DNA from: Plotosus lineatus
Taxonomy: Eukaryota; Chordata; Actinopteri; Siluriformes; Plotosidae
Assembly: GCA_024760905.1 (NCBI GenBank)
Contig: CM045733.1
Span: forward strand, 18,627,501 to 18,691,500
Direction: 5' to 3'
Length of the DNA: 64,000 bases
Position numbers and translations under genes: made by a program. The first letter of the stretch is position 1; each line of letters begins with the position of its first letter. The notes under the pieces are model-generated. The model worked only from the letters and a program-made list of their open reading frames with translations. It was not told the DNA's origin and did no database searches. This document shows positions 43,703-55,491 of the stretch, in pieces.

Positions 43703-46700
43703 TGCCCTCCCAAGCCAGACCGCAGTATCTGCAAAATCATGAAACTGAGAAAATTGAGCCCACTAGGTGGAGCTGATTGCACTTAGTCAGAAAAACATAA
43801 AAGGCCAATTTGGCTAAAATTGCAGATACTGCGGTCTGGCTTGGGAGGGCAGTTAGTGCTGTGCAAAATTTTCTGACATTTCTGACATTTTTTGCACATT
43901 TGTCACTGTCATCCGTTTCGGATCAAACAAACCTAAATATTATACAAAGATAAAACCGAAGTAAACACAAAATGCAGTTTTCATGCAAATTGCATTTATT
44001 AAGGGGAAAAAAAACACCTAAATCTACAAGAGCCCATGTGAATAAGTAATTGCCCCTAAACCGAATAGCTGGTTGAACCACCTTTTGCAGCAATAACTGC
44101 AGTCACGCATTTGCGATAAGAGGTGATGAGTCTTTCACATCTCTGTGATGGGATTCTGGCCCACTCTTCTCTGCAGAATTGTTTAAGATCAGCCAGATTG
44201 GATAGTTTTCGGGCATGAACATCCTTTAAGGTCATGCCACAGCATCTCAATAGGGTTCAGGTCAGGACTTTGACTAGGCCACTTCAAAACCCTCATTTTG
44301 TTCTTTTTTAGCCATTCAGAAGTGGACTTGCTGGTGAGCTTCAGATCATTGTCTTGCTGCAGAACCCAGGTGCGCTTTAGCTTGAGGTTTCGAACTGATG
44401 GACGAACATTCCTCACCAGGATTTCTTTGTAGCGAGCAGAATTCATGGTTCCATCAATCATGACAAGTCGCCCAGGTCCTGAAGCAGCAAAGCAGGCCCA
44501 GATCATCACACTTCCACCACCATGTTTCACTTCGGCACAATGTTCTTTTTATCAAATGCAGAGTTCCTTTTGTGCCAGATGTAACGGTATTCATTTCTCC
44601 CAAAAAGTTCAACTTTAGTTTCATCAGTCCAGAGGACATTTTCCCAAAAGCTTTGGGGATGATCAAGATGATTCTTGACAAAAGTGAGTCGTGCCTTGAT
44701 ATTCTTTTTTGACAACAATGGCTTTCACCTCTGAACTCTTCCATGGATGCCATTTTTGCCCCGTGTCTTTCTGATTTTTAAAGTCATGAACATTGACATT
44801 AATTGAGGCAAGTGAGGCTTGTAGTTGTTCAGAAGTGGTTTTTGGATCATTTGTGACTTCTCCGGTTAGTCCGCGTGCGCTCTTAGGTCAGCCACTCATG
44901 GGAAGGATCACCACTATGCCCTGCCTTCTCCATTTATAGATAATCTCTCTGACAGTGGTCCGCTGGAGTCCCAAAGAGTTCATATGTTTCAGTTTCCCAG
45001 GTTGAGACATCTCTATAATCTTTTTTCTTGTTTGCTCTTGAAGCTCACTGGATCGCTGCATGATGTGTGTTCGGTATGGCCTACCTCACCTTGTCAGACA
45101 GGCTTTATGTTAGGGATCTACTGACTGGAAATGTCTGGCAGCAATCAGGCCTGGATGTGGCCATGAAATTGAACTCAGTTTCCAACAATAATGGGATTAA
45201 TCATAATTACCACACCGTTTAACAAAGGGGCAATTACTTTTTCACAGAGATTCATGTAGGTTTGGATAGAATTTTTCACTTAACAAATAAAATCACAACA
45301 GGAAAACTGCATTTTTTGAACACTTGGATTATCTCTGTGTAATGTATAAATTTGTTTGATGATCTGAAAAAGTTAAGTGTGACAAAGGTGCAAAAATGTT
45401 TAAAAAAATCAGTACCTTGTACCTTTCTGTTTCTCTCTGGAATTGAGACGCAACTGAGATGCCTGTAAGGTGAGCGAGCTTTTCCAAGTGGCAGTTCACT
45501 CCTCCTGGACGTCTTGCTATACTGAATCTTTGGTGGGGACGCCAATATAGCACCACCTACTAGGCAGAAGGAGAAAACCTACATGAGAATTTCTGTTTTA
45601 GAGAGTTTTGTCATACAGTGGTACCTCACCTTATGAAATTAATCCGTTCCAGAGCCTTTTACGTAACCTGGATTTTTTGTAAGTAGAACCACATTTTACA
45701 TGTAAAACGCGTGATTCGTTCCAAGGCCCTCTTACAAATGTTTATGCAAGGTTAAAAGCTTGAGCCGAAAAATAAAGTTGCAATGAGCTCACTCGAAAAA
45801 CTCATGAACAAGCTGTTGCTCAAGGCAGCTGCATTATCCCTCCTAGCCAATGGGAGGCCAGCAGGGCGGGATGTTGGGAGACAGCCAATGGGAGGGAGCT
45901 GTGTCATCCCTCCTAGTCAATGGGAAGTGAGCGGGGGGGGGGGGGGGTTGTTGGAAGATAGTCAATGGAAGACCAGCTTGTGCATTGTTTGAATGTTTGA
46001 ATGGCACGTTTTAATGTTTGAATGTTTGAATGGCGCATTTGGCGCATTTCGTAAGGAGAACTTGTTTCGTATACAGAGACAATACATTTTGGAAAATGTT
46101 TTTCGTAACCTGGATTTTTCGTTTGCTGGAACTATATCATAGGCAGGAGGAAGACCAATTATTCACTGAGACATGTTTATATTTGGCAGACACCCTTATT
46201 CTGGGCTTACATTTTTATCTCACTTATATGGTTGTGCAGTTGAGAATTAAGGGCCTTTCTCATGGGCCCAACAATGGAAACTTGGTGGCATGGGGCTTGA
46301 AACCACAACATTCTGATCCACCAATAAACTTCTGTTCTAAAGTTTCAAACAACCTATTGCTGGCTCTGTAATACTTCACTACATAAAGATATAGCGTTAT
46401 ATTGATGAGCTGGGAACAAAGTGTGGAAATTATTTCGTTACTGCCCTTGACAATTGTACTTAAATGCAAACTTCCATTGAAACCTCTTCATTTGGTAGAC
46501 CTTTATGCAAGGTTAAAAGCCTGAGCCAAAAAATAAAGTTGCAATGAGCACACTCGAAAAACTCATGAACAAGCTGCTGCTCAAGGGAGCTGCATCATCC
46601 CTCCTAGCGAAAGGGAGGCCAACGGGGTGGTATAACACATTTATCCAGCATGGCTTACAAAACTCGAAATATGACTCATCACACTATACTTCTTTCTTCC

Positions 46701-49700
46701 ATTGCAACTCATTATACAAGGTCATGGCATTTTCACCCCGATTACAAATAGTTTCCAAACAAGTTTCTACCTTCTTCCACCAAGCATTGCGATGTCTGTG
46801 GTCATTTTTCAGACTAGCATTTTTTTCATTATGTATATTATATTGTCTTGGGGATTTTCCTCATGTTAAAATGATGCAGTAATCTTTTTGGACTTTGATT
46901 TTCTGTACATATTTAAGCTGTACCTGCTTAAATGTTTACAGATTTGCTTTAAATGATACTTGCAGCTTCGAGTAGTCTATCAACTAAGCTGTTTGACGTC
47001 TTGCTTTAGTTGATTGAAAAAGTTCACGTTATCCGATGTTTCCAGTTGCACAGCCAAACCACTAACACAAAACCCCAAATGAACTATATTCATATTTATA
47101 TCTGAACATATACAAATTGAAGGAAGTCATAGTATATGTTCCTCTTGCAAAAATAACGAGGTCAGGAAAGTAAAACAATAAGAATGGAGGAAGTTGCTTA
47201 TATCTCCGTATAATTAATGATTGACAGCTCTGTCAACATTTCAAGGCTACAAGTGTTTGCTTCGTAAATTTTTTAGTGTCATTCAAGCATGTGGGTGGGT
47301 TATATAAACAAAAAAAAATTACCATTCCATAACATTTAAGAATAATATTTGTGTATATTTAATTTAGATATTTTTATTCTGTGTATATTTTAATATTTGT
47401 GTCATTTGAGGTTCACCAATGAATTTTAAGTTGAAATTAAGTATGTACAGTGCATTGTTCATCATAGTCTACAAGCAAGAGAACTGGGCTCTGTTTAACA
47501 AAATATCAAAAATGTGCAAATTATCACTTGAAATTTTTCTGAAGGGTAAAAACCTGTTTCACACAACAGGTATACAACAGGTCCTTGACAAAACAGTGAA
47601 CAAATTTCCAGGACAGTGATAGGTGTGCCAAATGAGACGCAGCTGTTGTGTGGCAGAAAATGCCATCGCAGACGTCTCGGAGTTTTGAACATGTTGGAAA
47701 AAACTCCACAGGTAATTCCCTATGTCAGGTCCATCTCTTAAATCTGTTGTGGGATTCCCTATGACCTCTCTATGATGTCCTACAGCTGTGTTATGACAGA
47801 CATACACATTTCATAAGTTTTTTGGGTTATCTGATGTTATCAGAATCATATGGTTTCATATCAGTACAGTATTCCTATTTTTGCCCTACATCAAACCCAT
47901 GAGACCTCCTTTTATACCCACATCCTTTTTAACTACAATGTTACTTCGTGTAATGTATGTACGGCAGTCGTACATGACCGTACAAGTAATATCATTTTGC
48001 AACAATCATACCACACTGTTATAAACATTGTACAATTCAACTTTGGATTCAACCTGTTTTCCCAAAGACAGATGTACAACAGTTTCATCTGCGATGCAAA
48101 ATATACAAAAAGTATTTAATAACATATTATTTTATATTACAGGAATCCCTCACTTTCCGTGGTTAATGGAGACCGAGACCCCCCCACCCCGCCGATTTCC
48201 GCGAAGTAGGCTCAACTTCCCTGACTGATATATACGTACATGTATATGTGTACTGGTCCTTCTCAAAAAATTAGCATATTGTGATAAAGTTCATTATTTT
48301 CTGTAATGTATTGATGATTTTGGCATACAGCTCATGAAAACCCAAAATTCCTATCTCAAAAAATTAGCATATCATGAAAAGGTAGTCTAAACGAGCTATT
48401 AACCTAATCATCTGAATCAACCAATTAACTCTAAACACCTGCAAAAGATTCCTGAGGCTTTTAAAAACTCCCAGCCTGGTTCATTACTCAAAACCGCAAT
48501 CATGGGTAAGACTGCCGACCTGACTGCTGTCCAGAAGGCCATCATTGACACCCTCAAGCAAGAGGGTAAGACACAGAAAGAAATCTCTGAGCGAATAGGC
48601 TGTTCCCAGAGTGCTGTATCAAGCCACCTCAGTGGGACGTCTGTGGGAAGGAAAAAGTGTGGCAGAAACCGCTGCACAACCAACCAGAAGAGGTGACCGG
48701 ACCCTGAGGAAGATTGTGGAGAAGGGCCGATTCCAGACCTTGGGGGACCTGTGGAAGCAGTGGACCGAGTCTGGAGTAGAAATATCCAGAGCCACCGTGC
48801 ACAGGCGTGTGCAGGAAATGGGTTACAGGTGCCGCATTCCCTAGGTCAAGCCACTTTTGAAGTAGAAACAGTTGCAGAAGAAAGCACTTTTTTCGGATGA
48901 AAGCAAATTTTGCATGTCATTCGGAAATCAAGGTGCCAGAGTCTGGAGGAAGACTGGGGAGAAGGAAATGCCAAAATTCCTGAAGTCCAGTGTCAAGTAC
49001 CCACAGTCAGTGATGGGGTGCCATGTCAGCTGCTGGTGTTGGTCCACTGTGTTTTATCAAGCGCAGGGTCAATGCAGCTCGCTATCAGGAGATTTTGGAG
49101 CACTTCATGCTTCCATCTGCTGAAAAGCTTGATGGAGATGAAGATGTAATTTTTCAGCACGACCTGGCACCTGCTCACAGTGCCAAAACCACTGCTAAAT
49201 GGTTTACTGACCATGGTATTACTGTGCTCAACTGGCCTGCCAACTCTCCTGACCTGAAGCCCATAGAGAATCTGTGGGATATTGTGAAGAGAAAGTTGAG
49301 AGACACCAGACCCAACACTGTGGATGAGCTTAAGGCCGCTATCGAAGCATCCTGGGCCTCCGTAACACCTCAGCAGTGCCACAGGCTGATTGCCTCCATG
49401 TCACGCCGCATTGAAGCAGTCATTTCTGCAAAAGGATTCCCGACCAAGTATTGAGTGCATAACTGAACATAATTATTTGAAGGTTGACTTTTTTTGTATT
49501 AAAAACACTTTTTTTTATTGGTTGGATGAAATATGCTAATTTTTTGAGATAGGGATTTTTGGGTTTTCTTTACTTTTTTGCCAAAATGATCAATATTAAA
49601 ACAATAAAAGGCTTGAACTACTTCAGTTGTGTGTAATGAATCTAAAATATATGAAAGTCTAATGTTTATCAGTACATTACAGAAAATAATGAACTTTATC

Positions 49701-52700
49701 ATAATATGCTAATTTTTTGAGAAGGACCAGTATATAATATCAATAAATGCTTATGATAACAATTAAACATTCAAAAATAATGCATAAGATGTAAATATAA
49801 TATAAATACACACACACATACAGCACGTGCGCACACGCAGACACGCACACACTCAGATGTGCACCTCACTTAAAATGTAAGTAGTTTTGTTCGGTTGTTT
49901 TTTGTCTGTTTGTTTTTGTTTGTTTGGGATTTTTTGTTGTTGTTGTTACATAATTGTTTTGTGGAATTTTCTTAACTTTTTCCCTATTTTTCCTTAATTT
50001 CCTTATTTTTTATTTGTCAATGAATATTTTGGAAAAACCCGCGATTCACTCAAGCCGCAGAAACTGAAGCACGAGGTAGCGAAGGATCACTGAATTCCTA
50101 AATCAGTCCCCATCCATGCATTTACCAGCCAGTCATTTTCATTCGGCTATACAGGCTACTCTTGTGGAAAGTTAGCAATGGTTCTTTTACAGCCTCACAC
50201 CATAGACAGTGAGCGACATGACCGGCCTTTGATAATCCAGTTAGCTGCACTGGGAGACAGTGGCAACCTGTTGAGAGTGGAGCTTGAACCCGCAACCTTA
50301 GGATTAGTGATCCAGCACCTTTACCACCAGGCCACGCCTTCTTTTTTATACATTTATATTATGGACTGTTAAAAGGAATTTAGGCATGATGTATATCTTC
50401 ATGTATATTTGCAGTGCTGACTGTACCATGAGTGCACCTTGATGTCATATACTGACTGCAGTTGAATCAAATGTATGTATGTTGGGTCTGTATAAAGTTT
50501 AATGTTTCAAACCTTCACAACGTGTAAGTAAAGAAATGTACATTTCTATGATACAGAACTATGTGGTTTCTCCTGTTCAACAATCAGACACACAATAGCT
50601 ACTTGAGCTTTAGCACCCCCAAGTGTAGAGTGTTTTTACTGATAAACATCTATTGTCATGTTTCCTATCCAAACAGATATCTGAAATCAGAGTTACCATC
50701 TGGAGTACATATAACACAACTGTTCCCCCAATGTTTATACCCATATCGAAGGAACCTGTTGTGCACTTTATATACAATATATAGAGTGTAATTTTTTAAA
50801 AGTTTATACATCACTGCAATACTACAGCATTATTACACAAGGTTAGGTATATAATTATGGACTACAATTGGGTGCTACTTGTTGAACAAAAATGAAAAGT
50901 CTATCGAAATTAAAAGTAAATATTACAGTATTATTAACAATATGGCAGATCTGCCACATGTCGAGCATGTCAATGGAATGACCAAGCAGTGAAACATTTG
51001 GGATTTTCTTGCCACAGTATGGTAGTTGGAGATCCTGCACATAGGAACTGTATGTTCGTATATCTGGTATTCATCCACCTGATGTTTTGTTTACTTAGTG
51101 GAAGAAACTTTCAGAATCAAAAAACTCTGCACATCCAGAACCTGTTATGACAGTCATGTAACCTGTTTATCTAAATGCCTTTTTATTTTTAGCCTGATTT
51201 CACCTCTAAAATCTGCTAAGAGTCAGATTCTATTAAAGGGGAAATGAAACGCCGACTAAATAAGTTGGCGGTAGCTTAAGTACAGTTAATTGAAGCGATT
51301 GTGACTTACATTTTATATCATAAATAAACCATTGCACACACAGTGGTTTTGTTTTATGTGCTTGTCGTATAAGTTATTGACCCGAAAGCCGCCGTTGCTA
51401 AGCGACCGCCTACACAAAGTTACCGTGATGTCACTGGGTTGGTACAAAGTACCACATGAAATATAGTGCATGCATAATCACAGCATATTATATGATATAA
51501 ACAACATGGAATCTCAACACCAACAACACGCACAGTTTTTCAACAAAAAAACGATTATTTTTCGGAAGATGAAGGCGATATTGGGGTAGAGGAAATGCCT
51601 GCTAATCCACAGGCATATGTGACGCGCTCCACTGAATGTAGTGTCACAACTGACACTGGAGATTTTGAGACAAAACGCGGCTTATCCGGACTTCCGATCA
51701 GTCCAGTAAGTAAGTGTGCTTTGAATACTTGTTTAGTACTCAACATTCACTTTCTTACTTGAAAGATTGGAAGTCCAAATAAGCTACGTTTTGTCTCAAA
51801 AGCTCCGGTGGAGCACGTCACATATGCTTTCGAGCATATCCGACGGAATATTGCCAACATTAGTCCAAGAACCCCGGCTGAATCTGACGCCGAGAGCGAT
51901 AATAGGGATATTGACAGTGATCACGATATTGACAGTGATCACGGACATGCCGGAATACTTGTGACAATTGTACATCATTATCACAAATGCCACGCTGCCA
52001 GTATGCCGGTATCTCTTGCGAGCTGAGGGGGAGCTGACCTGCATAACAAACCACAGACTGTTTCCTATGCGGTGCCTTGAAAGGGATATTTTAGAGGTGG
52101 CCATGGTCTACATGAGAGATGTCCGTGCTGAAACCCTTGAATGCCCCATAAATAGTCGGTAGGTTTATAGATTCAAGTCAGAATTGTCATGTTATTATCT
52201 ATGGTTGTCATGTTATTTTCTATGGTTGTCTAATATTCCATACCTCTGTGTGTTCAGCCTGAAAAGCTAGTTTTTTAGCCCTCCGCTTATGTGCCGATAC
52301 TGTATTACTTTGCAATGTGCTTGGGCTGTCAGTGCTTGTAATATTGTATGCAGAAAAGTCAAATACGGTCGGAACTAATCCTGGTTTCAACGATCCGGTT
52401 TTGGACCACACCATGGGACCAGTTTCATCGGATTTGTATGTGTGTACATAATCTTATGTCCTGAAATGGGCACTGCAAATGCGTGCGCTTTCATTCACTG
52501 GTGGGTCAGCACGTTTCAATGCACTGAGCTAGACTTTCAATAGCTTACTGTTGCTTAAAGGCAGCCGGTGAAAGTGCGTGCCTTTACGTTTATAAAAGCT
52601 GTTTGTACAGCCCGGTGCGATATAATGCTGACCGTACCGGTCAGTTAAGGGCTTTTTATTATTGTGCATTGATACGTTGCTAGCCATTGTGATATTTACA

Positions 52701-55422
52701 CAAGTTCACGACCACCAACCCCAGTGACGTCACAGGAAACGGCTGGGGACCAATGGCGGCTTGCATGGTCTCACACCACGAATTTCAAATTGGATTTAGA
52801 TTATTATAAGGGCGATTTTCAACTGATCAGCTGCAAAAACGTGATATTTAGGACCAAATGAAGCGAGACAATGTTACATTGCAATGTGCTTCATTTCCCC
52901 TTTAAGATTAAATACAAATAATGAATAAAGTATACACTGCTGCTTTTAAAACCAGATGTTTTTCTTCCCACACCCAGACTGTATATGTAAAAACTATGGC
53001 CACACCCGGAAACGGAGATTCCAGTCAAAGGTACAAACAAATGTGCAATTCTTTAAACTTTTATAATTGGACCACTTGAGGGTGCAACTTAAAAAAAACA
53101 TCAGATTGTGTTTTTGTCTTTATGAGACATCAGTAGTGATTATTAATACATCACAACAATTTTTCATGTACCGTACAGTATTTAGTTTCAATACCCGAAT
53201 GGTACAGTGATGCAGTTGTTAGCATGTCTGCATCATATCGATGAGGTCCTGGGTTCAAGCCCCAGGCTCAGGAACATTTCTGTGTTGGAGTTTGCATGTT
53301 CTTCCCATGCTTGAGTGGGTTTCCTCCCGCAGTCCAAAGACATGCATGTTAGACTAACTGTCTGTTCCAAATTGACCCTAGGTGTGAGTGTGAATGTTTT
53401 TCTGTATTTGGGATGCCCTACAGTGGTCAGGCTAGTTGTTCATGGTGTACCTGCTTTTACCCAGCATTGACTCGGATAGGCTCCATCCTCCCCACGACCC
53501 TAGTAGGAGTATACAGTTTGGCAAATGAGAGAATAAGTATCACTTTTCAGATCTCATCCTTGGAAGCTGCATCACTATAGTAGCATGTTCGGACTTTTAT
53601 CATGAATTACTGCTCATTTAATATCCCTGTAAAGGTGCTGAGCCATTCATTCATGGTTTTCCCCAGATTTTTGTCTGTTTTTCTTCCTGAAACTTCTTGA
53701 TCATCCACATCGTATTCTTTTTGTAAGGATGTTCTGTCTCGCTGATTTCGTGTTGCATTTATATTTATAGCATTTAGCAGATGCTCTTATCCAGAGTGAT
53801 TTACAGAAGTGCTTTAAAGACTCTATCAGTGAAGTGTGTTGGTTTGTTAGATACAGCGATTACTCAATACTTCGAGCTTCAGTTTCTGCGGCTTCAGTGC
53901 GTCGTGGGTTTTTCAAAAATATTCATCGAAAAAAAGAAAAAATAAGGAAATGAAGGAAAATAGGGGAAGTTAAGGAAAATGCCGTAAAACAAAGCCAATT
54001 ATACGAGAAAAAAACCCCAAACAAACGAAAACAAAACACAACCGAACAAAACTACTTATATTTTATGTGAGGTTCGCATCTGTGTGCGCGCCTCTGAATT
54101 TATATTTCATTTACATCTTATGCATTATTTTTGAATGTTTAATTTTTATTATAAGCATTTATAGCGTTGAATATGTTCAGTTCATTTTCTGTAACCACTT
54201 AATCCTAATTAGGGTTGCAGGGAGGCTGGCACCCATGCCAGCCGACTCTGGACGAGGGCAGAGTACACCCTGGACAGCTTGCCAGGACATCGCAGGGCGG
54301 AAACACTCTTACGGCTTTGCAGCTACTCTTGTCGAAAGTCAGCAATGGTTCTTTTACATGCCTCACACCATAGACCTTGAGAGATATGGCCGGCCTTTGA
54401 TAACCCAGTTAGCTGCACTGGGGGGGACAGTGACAACCTTGTAGAGAGTGGGACTCGGACCACCAACCTTAGGATCAGCGATCCAGTCCCCTATACCACT
54501 AGGCCACCACTACTCGTGTTGAATATGTATTTATTGATATTATATACACATATACATGTACAGTGAGTCGTCGACTTCCGACCACTTTTGGTTCCGGCAG
54601 ACCGGTCGTAAATCGATCTGGTCGTATGTCGACTTTTCATCTAAATACACTCACGCCAAACAAAAACAGATGAATAAATCTCTCGCATTTAAATCTATTT
54701 TCAATTCCACGTCACTGTGACACGCAGTGGAGAGCCAATCCTTTCTGTACTCCACTGTGTGGGTGGTTCCGATAGCTTCAAAGTAGCTATCACAGCTTCA
54801 AAGTCCAATTTTATTGGATTATAACAACAGCCACAGACTGTGCGTGTTGTTTGAGTAAAGAGATAAATTTCCCTCATTTTGATCGGCTCATTTCCATGAA
54901 GCCAAGCACAGCTGGCAAGCAAACACAAATGGACAGACATGGAAACCCACAGACCAGCTGATTGCCAAAACTTGGGACGCGCTTCCTGTCACATAAACAC
55001 TGCAGCGTGTGAGTTTCAAGGTATCGGACCCGCCCACACAGAAAGAATTGGCTCTATACTTTGCGCCACAGTGACGTGGCATTGAAAGTAGATGAATAGA
55101 TTTGCTCGGAGCAGTTAGAAAGTGAAGCTGCACCATCTCCTGCTTGGCCTTTTAAGGTGCTGGCGCTGCCGGCAGCGCAAACAACTGTCGTACACAACAC
55201 TCGCACTGCACTGCCATGAATCATGCTTCACCACTTTTGCGGTCGTAAAGTCGATCAGACGTAACTCGCATAGGTCATAAATCGACGACTCACTGTACGT
55301 ATATGTCAGTCAGAGGGGTCGATCCTACTTCGTGGAAATCGGCGGTCTTGGGGGGGTCTCGGTCCCCATTAACCGCAGAAAGTGAGGGATCCCTGTATAC
55401 CTTCAGTCAAGCTCAGGTGGTG

Positions 55423-55491
<69 letters not shown>

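Larger units (their letters stand above)
48140..50092 (-). mobile_element. GGATCCCT-ended MITE, copy 3, split by a Tc1 element
   Basis: Ends CAGGAATCCCTCACTTTCCG and AGCGAAGGATCACTG, with TA at the left border. The body blocks are in the family order on both sides of the inserted Tc1 (48253-49730): ...ACATGTATATGTGTAC | insert | TATATAATATCAATAAATG.... Confidence 0.8.
53854..55395 (+). mobile_element. GGATCCCT-ended MITE, copy 4, carrying two insertions
   Basis: Ends ACAGCGATTACTCAATACTT and GAAAGTGAGGGATCCCTG with TA borders (53852-53853, 55396-55397). A SINE (54176-54517) and a Tigger-like MITE (54561-55295) interrupt it, each with its own target duplication. Confidence 0.85.

Noticed and set aside
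45780..45992. Short paired frames beginning [14 protein letters not shown] here and [14 protein letters not shown] at 46544
   Set aside because: The two copies are conserved because the DNA repeat is duplicated. The downstream frames diverge and break, so a real peptide is unlikely.
51933..52162. A P2X7 receptor gene
   Set aside because: Only the C-terminal cysteine-domain remnant is present, frameshifted, and inside a TTAA-flanked element. No channel domain or exon structure.
54701..55136. Minus-strand frames inside the Tigger-like MITE
   Set aside because: They fall in the fold-back arms and read the same repeat twice.
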